DNA from: G958296245 sp963664035
GTDB lineage: Bacteria > Chloroflexota > Dehalococcoidia > Lucifugimonadales > G958296245
Assembly (NCBI GenBank): GCA_963664035.2
Contig: OY760867.2
Coordinates: forward strand, 1,364,001 to 1,428,000
Direction: 5' to 3'
DNA: 64,000 nt
Positions 32,181 to 40,553 of the stretch are shown here, piece after piece. Position 1 is the stretch's first letter. Every line of letters begins with the position of its first letter. Position numbers and translations under genes: made by a program. Under the pieces are notes generated by a model, which ran no database searches, had not been told where the DNA came from, and saw nothing but the letters and a program-made list of their open reading frames with translations.

Positions 32181-33920
32181 TCATAGGAACCTCCCACAGA
32201 ATAACCGGCTCCAGCCGGTTATTCTGTGCAGGGACGGCGGCTTCAAGTCTCCAATCCGCTGCCCATTGGCATAGCAGACTTTAGCGTAGGTATCGCCGGC
32301 GTTCGCATCGATGCGAAACACCACGAGCGCACCCAGTTGGCCCAAGTCCCGGCAGTAGCGATAGTGGTAGTTTTCTCGAAGGGCAGCTTCCGTTTCTGCT
32401 CCTAGAGACAGCAACGACCCGTCTGATGCAGTGTCCGACTCTACGAATAGCGCATAGGCGGGGTAGCCCATTCCTTCATCGAAGGCTAGCATGGCAAACT
32501 CTGACGAGATCTTGTGTCGGGCAAGCGTGGAGTCCAGTACTTGCTTAACGTGCCTGTCGTTCAGCTTTTCACCAAAATGGTCGGAGATGTGCGATTCTTT
32601 GCCCGTGAATCGTATTAGCGGGCATGAACGGACATGGCCGACTACTTCTACGAGGTCGTGGGTTCGGTATCTGTACAAGCCTCCTCCGGTTGTGATGACT
32701 ACCGAGTAGCGCTTGTCCGCCTCCAACTGGTGCGCGAGAACGGTACCCTCGCTTGGCTGTGCGCCCGCTGGCAGAAACTCAAAGAAGTGCGAGCGAACGG
32801 CCAGCGTACAGCCCGGTCGCGCGCCCATTGGTAGGGATACAATCCCCTCGGTAGCTACAAGGCCTTTGGGCTGGATCACGGCTTTGGGGAAAAGCCAGGC
32901 TACCGTCGGAACGTGTGTCTGCGCATTCCCATCGGCCCAGCAACTAATTAGCCGCAGATAGGGCCACAGCATTGAGCTTGCCTCGCCATTGTAAGAGCCT
33001 GAGTCTATGAGATCCCTAACCTGATCGGCTCTGTCAGGCTCTGGACGGACTGTCGCGCGCAGTTGGGCCAATACATCGGCTGATATGGTGCCGGGCGGCG
33101 TTATCTGACCGGCGGCTATGTCGTTAGCCAGTTGGTCACGCCACTGTGCCAGCGGCTTGAACATCAGGGTGAGAAACGTTGGATGCCAGACCGAGATCAG
33201 GGACAGGTTCCGACTGCGGAGCAGGAAGAGCAGGGTAACGTAGCGAAAGGAGTCTATATCCTGGATGTTGCGGACGGTGGAGGGAACCGCCAGAGCGGCT
33301 CGGATCAGTCTTCGACCGACGTAGCCCAGGTATTCGCTGTCGTCCTCGAATCCGATGGGAATGCCAGATTGGACGGGATGGCTCGGCCTTGCGACGGGGC
33401 TTACGGCCCAGTACGCCTGTCCGAGGGCTAGGCGGGGCCATTGGGTGAACGCGCCGACTACCCAGGGCGCGATTGCGCGTCTGAACTCGCGTCTCAGGCT
33501 CTCGGTGTATGGAATCAATTTTGTGGCGCCTGTAGAGCCGCCGGTGGGCTCCAGAATCACAACCGGGTCTGAGGTGAGAACCCGCTGAGCGCCCTTTAAG
33601 ATTCTGTGTATATATGGTTGGTAATCTTCGTAGTCGGAGAGCGGTACGTTGTCTCTATAGTCGTCTATGGATCGTATGGCGTCGAAATTCCATTGCCGTC
33701 CGAACTCAGTATCCGCGTTGCGTTGAATCAACTGCGTGAACAGTCTTCGTTGAGTCCCTGCAACGTCTCGTTGTGCCGACTGGAACGCCAGCGCGTCGTT
33801 CAGGAGTGACATCCACCACAGACTGTTGGCTGCCACCCCAAGTGCGGAGAGATTCTTCCTCGGTAGCCATTTACGAAAGCGACGGAGTGGGTTGGTCCAG
33901 GCTGGCGAACCTAGCGTCAT
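32181..33920 (-). CDS. GH3-family adenylate-forming amidosynthetase
   Basis: A 579-residue GH3 protein, the size of plant JAR1-type enzymes that adenylate a carboxylic acid and couple it to an amine. The ATP loop is EPTGGSTGATKLIPYTESLR (near residue 118) and the second motif YRYRTHDLVEVVG is near 427. ATG 33920 overlaps the upstream gene's stop (ATGA). The last codons overlap a 34-bp perfect palindrome, so the original C-terminus may have been replaced. It is the final gene of a five-gene operon with two radical SAM and two GNAT-like proteins, where it could activate an acyl intermediate. Confidence 0.9.
   Translation of the reverse strand: MTLGSPAWTNPLRRFRKWLPRKNLSALGVAANSLWWMSLLNDALAFQSAQRDVAGTQRRLFTQLIQRNADTEFGRQWNFDAIRSIDDYRDNVPLSDYEDYQPYIHRILKGAQRVLTSDPVVILEPTGGSTGATKLIPYTESLRREFRRAIAPWVVGAFTQWPRLALGQAYWAVSPVARPSHPVQSGIPIGFEDDSEYLGYVGRRLIRAALAVPSTVRNIQDIDSFRYVTLLFLLRSRNLSLISVWHPTFLTLMFKPLAQWRDQLANDIAAGQITPPGTISADVLAQLRATVRPEPDRADQVRDLIDSGSYNGEASSMLWPYLRLISCWADGNAQTHVPTVAWLFPKAVIQPKGLVATEGIVSLPMGARPGCTLAVRSHFFEFLPAGAQPSEGTVLAHQLEADKRYSVVITTGGGLYRYRTHDLVEVVGHVRSCPLIRFTGKESHISDHFGEKLNDRHVKQVLDSTLARHKISSEFAMLAFDEGMGYPAYALFVESDTASDGSLLSLGAETEAALRENYHYRYCRDLGQLGALVVFRIDANAGDTYAKVCYANGQRIGDLKPPSLHRITGWSRLFCGRFL
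32195..32228. repeat. Perfect 16-bp inverted repeat at the GH3 3' end
   Basis: CACAGAATAACCGGCT (32195-32210) and AGCCGGTTATTCTGTG (32213-32228) are exact reverse complements separated by CC. It lies inside the last 15 codons of the GH3 gene. It could be a transcription-stopping or REP-like structure; no T-tract follows on the minus strand. Confidence 0.7.
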
Positions 33921-34750
33921 GCGAACCCGCCTCGCACCGCCTGTGATAGGGAATCGTCTCGAAGCATGCGTCTTCCCGCGCGCGTTAGGTTTGACTGGGT
34001 CAACTCCGTGATGCAAACCAACTCATCGCCTTCGGTGTATCCGGGATTGGCGCGAACGAAGAAATCAACGTGGGGATTCCTCAGTCGCCTGTCGTCGATT
34101 CCGGCGACTCCAGGACGAAGCGGCGCTGGTTCGGCGAAGCGCACCAGACCGGACACGGACTGATACTCGCTGCCAAACTTCATACCGGCCAGGGCATCGA
34201 TAAGTCGTCGCATGTCGGCGGGAGTCGGAGCGTCGTACCTCGGGAAGAACTTCCTGAAGAAGACTGGCAGGAATCGGTATGTCTTGTACCCTGAGCTCAG
34301 CAGAAGCCAGAAGGCGCGAGCCTCTGGAGTCTCCTCAGCCAGTCGCATCATGTGCCGTCCCATTACGCGATGCAGAACCTGCTGCCCCCAGTGTTCGCGA
34401 CCAATGATCGTGTCTCCGGTGAAGAGAGCGACGACAGGCGCGCCGTCCACGTCCGCGGCAAAACGCATCAAGGTGGAGAATCCATGGATCCGGCCCAACC
34501 GGGAATCGCTCACCACGCATACCCAGCGCTTTTCCGCCAGGTCCTCCTCGAATCTGTCTCTGGCGACATTGGTGAAGTAGTCTGCTATCAGGGAGTGCAT
34601 CTGATCGCGTTCACTACGTGTTAGGTCCTCCACGTGCCGAACACGTCCTTCGAGACCGCCTCTCCGCGTTGCGGTAGCGACCTTGGTCGGCGCGACACAT
34701 TCAGAGAGCCGCGATTTCAACGTAGGGAATCCGCCCGTCAAGTCTTGCAT
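33917..34750 (-). CDS. Unrecognised protein, GNAT-fold-like
   Basis: A 277-residue protein starting at ATG 34750 (GGAG seven bases upstream), 50 bp inside the preceding gene. Central sequence APVVALFTGDTIIGREHWGQ then VLHRVMGRHMMRLAEE looks like strand 4 and the cofactor helix of a GNAT acyltransferase, but the canonical Q/RxxGxG/A loop is not clear. WLLLSSGYKTYRFLPVFF and PRYDAPTPADM follow. No signal peptide or membrane helix. It lies between a GNAT-like gene and the GH3 gene with overlapping ends, so it is surely part of the same pathway; acyl or aminoacyl transfer is only a suggestion. Confidence 0.55.
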   Translation of the reverse strand: MQDLTGGFPTLKSRLSECVAPTKVATATRRGGLEGRVRHVEDLTRSERDQMHSLIADYFTNVARDRFEEDLAEKRWVCVVSDSRLGRIHGFSTLMRFAADVDGAPVVALFTGDTIIGREHWGQQVLHRVMGRHMMRLAEETPEARAFWLLLSSGYKTYRFLPVFFRKFFPRYDAPTPADMRRLIDALAGMKFGSEYQSVSGLVRFAEPAPLRPGVAGIDDRRLRNPHVDFFVRANPGYTEGDELVCITELTQSNLTRAGRRMLRDDSLSQAVRGGFA

Positions 34751-35816
34751 GGAACTCTCCTGCTTCGTCCCAACATACAGTGTACAACCTCGAAAGATAC
34801 GTGATGTGAGGATACGGCCTGACTGCCGCCAGGAGCGGGTCGCGGCTGTCCAATCCAATCAAAAGATAGGCGTACCCCCGCCTGGCGGCCTCGTTGTACA
34901 GATGCGGGAGCAGCGCGTCGAATATCTCAGGGGCGTTCCGCTTGGTGCAGATGAAGCTGGCGTAGATATGGTTGATAGCCTTGCCCGGAGCGGGAAGAGG
35001 CCGGCCGCCCCTTAGGCGCGAGGCCGCGTTATAAACCGGGCGGGCCAACTTCATCTTGCCGGAGTAGGCACGGACCACCGTCTGCTTGAACCTGGATTGG
35101 TCCCAAAGGCCTACGACCCCTACGATCTTACCGTTTTGACGCGCTATGAAGAAGTCGTCTAGACGGAAGTCGAGCATCATCGTCCCGTTCTGAAAATCAC
35201 CTGCGTCATACGCGGGAAAGAACTGCTTCTGTCCCCCGTGGGTCCTGAGAAAGCCTACCACGTCGCCCAGGTCTGCGCCCGTGCTTCTGGTTATCTCATA
35301 TGGCATGCCCCCAATCGGTCGGGGCCTTCTCAGGATGATGGCCAGCGTATTGAGCTGCCCGACGTAGCGGTAAGTGGGATGGTGGGGTCGTGGGTGGTCC
35401 ACTAGGACACCAAGAGCAACGGGGTTGTCTTCGGTTACGGTGGTAACGTATCCGATTGCCCGTCCATCAAGGTGAAGCTCCCGCCCGAACCGCATCCCAA
35501 ACGCCAGCAGCCAGCGCCCCCTGAATCGACTGTCCACCCTGAGTTGGCTCAGATATCCGACCTCCTCAACGGTTCCGTTTATGAACATGGGTCGTGTCGT
35601 CCTGCATGCCAGCCCAACGACGCGGCCACTGGGAGTGTGGCGCGCCACCACTACCTGCCAAAACCGGCCCATCGTATCGCAGGCAAGGAAATAGTTCGGC
35701 TCCCGCTCGTACGTGACGGCGACGTTCCCCTGCACGGGACTATCGGCCAACAGGCGTCGAATGGCCGGATCGTCTTCTCTGGTGGCGAGACCGAAGCTGA
35801 AGTCTTTCAAGATCAT
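34701..35816 (-). CDS. GNAT-like acyltransferase of the radical SAM operon
   Basis: A 371-residue protein. The N-terminal part has VEEVGYLSQLRVDSRFRGRW (residues ~83-102), the strand-4/cofactor-loop pattern of GNAT enzymes, and YVTTVTEDNPVALGVL. The C-terminal half repeats a GNAT-like layout with FFIARQNGKIVGVVGLWDQ and a conserved YLLIGLDSRDPLL segment. Double-GNAT proteins often act on acyl or aminoacyl groups. ATG 35816 lacks a good ribosome site. It overlaps the downstream gene by 50 bp and follows the second radical SAM gene after 37 bp. Confidence 0.68.
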   Translation of the reverse strand: MILKDFSFGLATREDDPAIRRLLADSPVQGNVAVTYEREPNYFLACDTMGRFWQVVVARHTPSGRVVGLACRTTRPMFINGTVEEVGYLSQLRVDSRFRGRWLLAFGMRFGRELHLDGRAIGYVTTVTEDNPVALGVLVDHPRPHHPTYRYVGQLNTLAIILRRPRPIGGMPYEITRSTGADLGDVVGFLRTHGGQKQFFPAYDAGDFQNGTMMLDFRLDDFFIARQNGKIVGVVGLWDQSRFKQTVVRAYSGKMKLARPVYNAASRLRGGRPLPAPGKAINHIYASFICTKRNAPEIFDALLPHLYNEAARRGYAYLLIGLDSRDPLLAAVRPYPHITYLSRLYTVCWDEAGEFHARLDGRIPYVEIAAL

Positions 35817-35853
35817 TTATCGTGTGTAATCGTCTTCGCTGGAACGACCACGG

Positions 35854-37239
35854 TCAACGCAGCGTAGTCTCCAAGTCCAAGGACATCGAGTGGGCCGTCC
35901 GGATGAGCGGTCCGGAGTATGCCTCGTCGCCGAGAGGGTAGTCCTCGCGTTGATTCACCTCTCGACGCATCAGGAAGTTAATTACGTAGAAGTACCATCC
36001 GAACGCTCCGCGAGTGTTCACCTTGAAGTCGAGCCCGCGCCTGAGTATAGACGACAGGCTGTAGAAGTCGGACCTAGCCCTCAGACAGCCCTGCCTGACG
36101 TCCTCGGCGGTCATTCCCGTAGGAACGAATGGCAGCATCCCGTAACGATAGTCCGGGTCGAGCCACCAACGGTCATAGAGCAGTCGGCCTTCCTCCGAGA
36201 GTTTGTCATAGAGAGGAGTTCCCGGAAACGGCGTCACGTGATTGAACGAAACCATAAAGAAACTGTTCTCCTTGGCGAATCTCACGTTTTCGCGGAAAGC
36301 GTCTCCTGTGTCGCCATCGTATCCCAGCATGAAAGTAATGTAGAGCCTGATACCATAACGCCGGAAATTGGCGAAAGCGACTTCATACCCGCCCTTCATC
36401 ATGTTGAAGCTCTTACTCATCCGTCTCAGTGTGTCGGGATTCAGCGACTCTAATCCAATAAGAAGCCCTTGACAGCCGCTTTCCCTGGCCAAGCGCAGGA
36501 ACTCTTCGTCATGGGCCGCGTGTATGCTGGCCTGGCTCACCCACTTGATCTTCATGGGCGCCAAGCGGCGCATTAGTTCCTTAGCGTGATCTACATGCGA
36601 AGTGAAGTTGTCGTCCACGAAGAATATCAACGGCTTGTCTATCCGGCGGACCTCGTCGATGATCTCGTCGGTGGGTCTCCTGTTCTGAGTGCTCTCGAAG
36701 AACGACTGTATGGCGCAGAACTCACACCGCAGGTGGCACCCCCGCCCAGCTTCCACTAAGCCGATGGGCAGGTATCTCTTTCCCTGGAAAATCGAGCGGT
36801 CAGGCCTCACCCCCCGAAGCGAAGGGCGGCCGGTGCTTCTGTACCTCCGCCGCATCCGACCGGCTCGGAAGTCCGCGAGAACCTGTGGCCACTGGTCTTC
36901 GGCCTCTCCAACAATGACCGATTCGGCGTACTCGCTCACCTCTTCCGGAAGCAATGTGGCGTGAAATCCGCCCATGGATACGGGTACACCGCGGCGGCGA
37001 TACTCGGACGCAATCTGATAGGCGCGTTTCGCGGTGTAGGTTTCGACGCTAATGGCGACGAGGTCGGTGGGATCGTCATAGGGTATCGGCTCCATCCTGT
37101 CGTCATAAAACCTGACCTCCACATCCAGCGGGGTCAGAGACGCGAGCATTGCAGGCGCCAGAGGTTCCATCTGCCAGCCGCGAATGTATGGCGCCCCTAT
37201 CCTTCTCCCTATGCAAGGATGGATGATCGTCAGTCTCAT
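35854..37239 (-). CDS. B12-binding-domain radical SAM protein (second of pair)
   Basis: A 461-residue protein. The N-terminal cobalamin-binding Rossmann-like domain (residues ~1-130) shows MGGFHATLLPEE and VIVGEAEDQWP; the radical SAM cluster motif is AGRGCHLRCEFC (Cys near 172, 176, 179). Further family marks are FVDDNFTSH, LIGLESLNPDTL and FMLGYDGDTGDAF, placing it with the BchE/HpnJ/HpnR-like group that modifies unactivated carbons. ATG 37239 overlaps the previous stop (ATGA). The last ~80 residues, aromatic-rich, resemble the membrane-associated tails of that group. The substrate is unknown. Confidence 0.92.
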   Translation of the reverse strand: MRLTIIHPCIGRRIGAPYIRGWQMEPLAPAMLASLTPLDVEVRFYDDRMEPIPYDDPTDLVAISVETYTAKRAYQIASEYRRRGVPVSMGGFHATLLPEEVSEYAESVIVGEAEDQWPQVLADFRAGRMRRRYRSTGRPSLRGVRPDRSIFQGKRYLPIGLVEAGRGCHLRCEFCAIQSFFESTQNRRPTDEIIDEVRRIDKPLIFFVDDNFTSHVDHAKELMRRLAPMKIKWVSQASIHAAHDEEFLRLARESGCQGLLIGLESLNPDTLRRMSKSFNMMKGGYEVAFANFRRYGIRLYITFMLGYDGDTGDAFRENVRFAKENSFFMVSFNHVTPFPGTPLYDKLSEEGRLLYDRWWLDPDYRYGMLPFVPTGMTAEDVRQGCLRARSDFYSLSSILRRGLDFKVNTRGAFGWYFYVINFLMRREVNQREDYPLGDEAYSGPLIRTAHSMSLDLETTLR

Positions 37240-38579
37240 GCCGTCCCCGATTCTCTCCCGACTATCCAATCGCAGTTATAGAAGGTGCGTAGGTTGTTTG
37301 CATAGAAGCGATACCCCAAGTTGGCGGCAAGTGAGATCGGGATCTGAATGCGCGAGCCCAATAGCCGCTTGGCTATCGAGCGGTAGCCGTAAGTGCGTTT
37401 CCAGGCCCACTCGGTCTTGGTCAGCAGAAGATCGGGGCTCATCTGCCACGGCTCATACACGACGTGCTGTCCATCGTACAGGCTCCAGTCTCTGGTGAGG
37501 ATGCGGCCTTCCCGTTCCAACCGTCCAAAGAGGGGCGTGCCGGGGAATGGCGTGAGTATTGCGAATCTGGGCAGGTCGATGTTGGCGTCTATGACGAAAT
37601 CCACAGTCTGCTCGAATACATCGCCAGTATCGTTGTCGAACCCAAATACGAAGCAGCCCATGATGCCGATGCCGCGGTCGTGGAGTTGGCACACAACATG
37701 ACGGTAGTCCTTACGCATGTTGAAAGACTTGCGGGTCTCCTGCAACGAGTCCTGAGAGAGAGATTCGAAACCCAAGAGCAGTGCCCGACACCCACTCCGC
37801 GCGGCCAGATCAAGAAGTTCATCGTCCCAGCCGATCATCGTGGTGGCAAGCCCACCCCACTTCAGATTGAGATGCACCAGACTCGCGAATAGTTCCTTTG
37901 CGTAGTCCGTATCCGCAATGAGGTTCAGATCGAGAAAGATGAGCCTGCGTGCTCCCATCTGCTCGATGTCCGCCACCACCTCACCCACTGGCCGTTGCAG
38001 TGGACGCCCCCACGCGGAGGGCACTACACAGAACTGGCACCGATGTACACAACCTCGCGTGGCTTCTATCGTGTTCATCGTGGCATAGTGATGAGCCGGA
38101 AGCAGGTCTCGGCGCGGGAAAGGCAGATCGGCTAGACTAAGGTTTGGGGCCTGGCTGTACCTGACCCTCATCTCCCCATCGACGAAGTCGCGGAGTAGCT
38201 CCGGCCACGTTTGTTCGGCGTATCCGACCACAACGGAATCTGCATGGTCCGCGGCCTCGTCCGGCATAAGGGTTGGGTGGACTCCACCCAACACAACGGT
38301 GGTTCCCTTGTCGCGGTAGTGGTCGGCCAGGTCATACGCACGGGGCGCAGTGCCTGTGATGGCGCTGATGCCAATGAGGTCGGCATCCAGGTCGAGATCT
38401 ATGTCCGTAATGCCTTCGTCTACCAAAGTCACTTCGCTGTCTATTTCGGGCGGTATCAGTGAGGCGAGGGTAGTCAGGGTCAAGGGAGCGTAGCGCAATG
38501 ACCGCTTCCAAATACCGGTGCGGTGTCTGTACAGAGGGCCTCTCGGCGAGATCAGGACGATTCTAAGTTTTGCAGACAT
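37236..38579 (-). CDS. B12-binding-domain radical SAM protein (first of pair)
   Basis: A 447-residue protein with the same domain order: cobalamin-binding domain (LGGVHPTLMPDEA, VVVGYAEQTWPE) then CxxxCxxC in ATRGCVHRCQFC (near residue 175), LDLNLIADTDYAKELF, LLGFESLSQDSL and CFVFGFDNDTGDVF. It is paralogous to its downstream neighbour but clearly diverged, which suggests two successive chemical steps on one scaffold. ATG 38579 has AAAGGA upstream; earlier in-frame codons are less likely. It opens the operon. Base composition is visibly less G+C-rich than flanking genes. Confidence 0.92.
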   Translation of the reverse strand: MSAKLRIVLISPRGPLYRHRTGIWKRSLRYAPLTLTTLASLIPPEIDSEVTLVDEGITDIDLDLDADLIGISAITGTAPRAYDLADHYRDKGTTVVLGGVHPTLMPDEAADHADSVVVGYAEQTWPELLRDFVDGEMRVRYSQAPNLSLADLPFPRRDLLPAHHYATMNTIEATRGCVHRCQFCVVPSAWGRPLQRPVGEVVADIEQMGARRLIFLDLNLIADTDYAKELFASLVHLNLKWGGLATTMIGWDDELLDLAARSGCRALLLGFESLSQDSLQETRKSFNMRKDYRHVVCQLHDRGIGIMGCFVFGFDNDTGDVFEQTVDFVIDANIDLPRFAILTPFPGTPLFGRLEREGRILTRDWSLYDGQHVVYEPWQMSPDLLLTKTEWAWKRTYGYRSIAKRLLGSRIQIPISLAANLGYRFYANNLRTFYNCDWIVGRESGTA

Positions 38580-38647
38580 CGAGCTAATCCTTTGCCCGAC
38601 CGGCGAAACGACGGTTTGGTCAACCGGTCTCTTGATCGACAATCATT

Positions 38648-38684
38648 GCAACTGTTCAGTCTCAGTGAACTCTGAGACAGTTAC
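38648..38684. mobile_element. 37-bp miniature derivative of the 8-bp-TSD MITE family
   Basis: The ends GCAACTGTTCAG and, read inward from the other side, GTAACTGTCTCAG correspond to the GYAACTGTTCAG termini of the 23970-24092 element. CAATCATT (38640-38647) and CAATTATT (38685-38692) flank it, an 8-bp duplication with one mismatch. It lies about 70 bp upstream of the radical SAM operon start. Confidence 0.55.
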
Positions 38685-38760
38685 CAATTATTCTCGTAAC
38701 TTCGCATTGCGTGCTGCAAGGTTCATTCGTACCTAAATCAAGGGGTACTTTTGTACCTGA

Positions 38761-38895
38761 GAACAACAGGGCTACGTCTACAGGCTCAAGATCGAGCGTT
38801 ACGACGCCTGGCCGGGCGAAGAGGAGCCGCCGCAGGACGCGTCACGATACGTCTACCGCCTCATCGAGACCATCAGCAAGACGCCGGCGCAATAG
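38761..38895 (+). pseudogene. C-terminal gene fragment without a start
   Basis: After a stop at 38758-38760 a frame with coding-like composition runs 44 codons to TAG 38893, including YRLKIERYDAWPGEEEPP and SRYVYRLIETISKTPAQ. No start codon or ribosome site is present. It looks like the tail of a deleted gene of unknown family. The inverted repeat GGTAC-TTTT-GTACC (38744-38757) precedes it. Together with the miniature element this accounts for the 38580-38913 gap. Confidence 0.35.
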
Positions 38896-38913
38896 CAGAC
38901 AGGAACGGCGCTC

Positions 38914-39984
38914 CTACACCTCCGCCGCGGCGTCTATGTCCGCCATCGTGAACCGTACGCTGACGACCAGCGGCTGCTGCCCCGGTTCGAGTACGCAGTA
39001 GGTGGTCGAGACCATCGTCCCGTCCGGCAGCACCTCGAGGCCCGCGTATCCCGTGTCGCCGGGCCTGCCGTAGTTATTGAGCAGCCGGACGCGGTACTGG
39101 CCGGGCCGGCCCGCCTCTACGTCGTCGTAGCTGCCGACCCAGGCCACGAAGTCGCCGTACGTGCCGCTCTCGCGGGCCGTGTCGCGGAACGTCACCACCA
39201 TGCGGCCGTCCGGCGCGTACCGGGCGACGTGCCGGTCTCCTGTCAGCTCCCACGGCAGCTCCTTCATGTCCGACCAGGTCTCGCCCTCGTCGCCGCTCGC
39301 CATCCAGAGGGAGTGGTAGAGGCGCGCGTTCTCGCGCGCGAGGCAGAGCAGCCGGCCGCCGTCCGGCGAGCGAATGATCGCGGGCTCGCACGGGTTGGCG
39401 CCGGGGTAGTCGGGGTGGCGGCTCGTTACCCTCGGCCTGGACCAGGTGAGGCCGCCATCCGCGCTCTCGGTCTGCACGACCTCCACGACATGCATGCCCT
39501 TGCCGAAGTGGTCGTGGTAGACGGCGAGGTAGCGGGAACCGCCGTCGACGGGGAAGACCGACTTCGGAGGCGCGTGCCCCTTGTAGCCGGGCGTGCCGCG
39601 CATCTCGTCGCCGAACAGCGGCTCCAGCGGCGTCCACGTCTCCCCGTCATCCTCGGAGATCGACCGCTTCATCGCGGGAGACGAGACGAACAGCACCAGC
39701 CGCTCCACCCCCGCCGGGTCGACGACGCGGTGGACCGACGGCGCGTTGTGCTTGCCGGTGAAGTTCTCCGGCACGGGGAGCCGCTCGCTCCACGTCAGCC
39801 CGCCATCCAAGCTCCTCTTCAGCGCCGTATCCGGCCCGCCATGGCCGAGGGGATAGGCCACGAGCATCGTCGCCTCGTCCTCGAGCAGCACCGTGTGCGG
39901 CTGCCCGAGGTATTTGCCGTCGACCTGGTCGACGATTACGCGGCGATGGACATCTCTCGAGAGATCAATCGACTTGGCTTCCAT
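38914..39984 (-). CDS. BNR-repeat sialidase-like protein
   Basis: A 356-residue predicted propeller with four Asp boxes: SLDGGLTW, SEDDGETW, SADGGLTW and SGDEGETW. VVTFRDTARESG (near 270) could hold a binding Arg. No signal peptide. ATG 39984, behind GGCGGAGC, was chosen; the frame is open back through the tRNA gene, which is coincidental. The 5' end lies only 25 bp downstream of tRNA-Pro on the same strand, so the two may share a transcript. The substrate is unknown. Confidence 0.85.
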   Translation of the reverse strand: MEAKSIDLSRDVHRRVIVDQVDGKYLGQPHTVLLEDEATMLVAYPLGHGGPDTALKRSLDGGLTWSERLPVPENFTGKHNAPSVHRVVDPAGVERLVLFVSSPAMKRSISEDDGETWTPLEPLFGDEMRGTPGYKGHAPPKSVFPVDGGSRYLAVYHDHFGKGMHVVEVVQTESADGGLTWSRPRVTSRHPDYPGANPCEPAIIRSPDGGRLLCLARENARLYHSLWMASGDEGETWSDMKELPWELTGDRHVARYAPDGRMVVTFRDTARESGTYGDFVAWVGSYDDVEAGRPGQYRVRLLNNYGRPGDTGYAGLEVLPDGTMVSTTYCVLEPGQQPLVVSVRFTMADIDAAAEV

Positions 39985-40009
39985 TGCTCCGCCCCCGTGT
40001 CGAATACTC

Positions 40010-40084
40010 TGGTCGGGGTGGCCGGGATCGAACCGGCGACCTCCTGGTCCCAAACCAGGCGCGCTTCCGCTGCGCCACACCCCG
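40010..40084 (-). tRNA. tRNA-Pro (TGG anticodon) with encoded CCA
   Basis: Acceptor CGGGGTG (from 40084) pairs with CACCCCG (40020-40014); discriminator A and CCA end at 40010. Anticodon arm CCTGG-TTTGGGA-CCAGG gives anticodon TGG. T arm CCGGTTCGATCCCGG is standard. Confidence 0.95.
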
Positions 40085-40232
40085 AGCGCATTGATTCTAT
40101 GCCCACAGGCGGCTATTGACAAACTGGGCGCTACGGGGCGCAGTGGGCCGGCCTAGCTCATGGCGGCATGAGTAGCTCGCCCTGCGGGGGCGCGAGGATG
40201 CCGGCGGGGAAGCGGTGGGGGAAGGGCGGGGG

Positions 40233-40421
40233 CTATCTGCGCTGGCGGCGGCGCAGGCGCCTCAGGCTGCGGGCCTTGTCCAGCCGGGCCTGCTCGCCCT
40301 TGGAGCGGAAGTAGCGGCGGGTCCTCAACTCACGCAGCACACCCGAACGCTGCATCGAGGTCTGAAACCTCTTGAGAAGACCTTCCGTGTCCTCCCCCTC
40401 CCGAAGCGTGACGTATGCCAA
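40233..40421 (-). CDS. rpsU: Ribosomal protein bS21
   Basis: A 62-residue basic protein: (M)AYVTLREGEDTEGLLKRF, then SGVLRELRTRRYFRSKGEQ and an Arg-rich tail, characteristic of bS21 of the small ribosomal subunit. The start is TTG 40421, placed by AGGAGGT four bases upstream; no ATG lies between the ribosome site and the conserved region, and the longer frame back to 40484 has no support. It is transcribed toward tRNA-Pro. The intervening 40085-40232 shows nothing recognisable. Confidence 0.9.
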   Translation of the reverse strand: MAYVTLREGEDTEGLLKRFQTSMQRSGVLRELRTRRYFRSKGEQARLDKARSLRRLRRRQRR

Positions 40422-40553
40422 TACGACCTCCTGTCCGCCCAGCGGACGAAGCCAGTATAGCACATGGATGAACGGGATAGACACGGGTGGAACGCGGGAG
40501 GCGGAAACCGCATTGCCGCCGCGAGCGTTGTAGAATTAGCTGGAGGACGGTAG

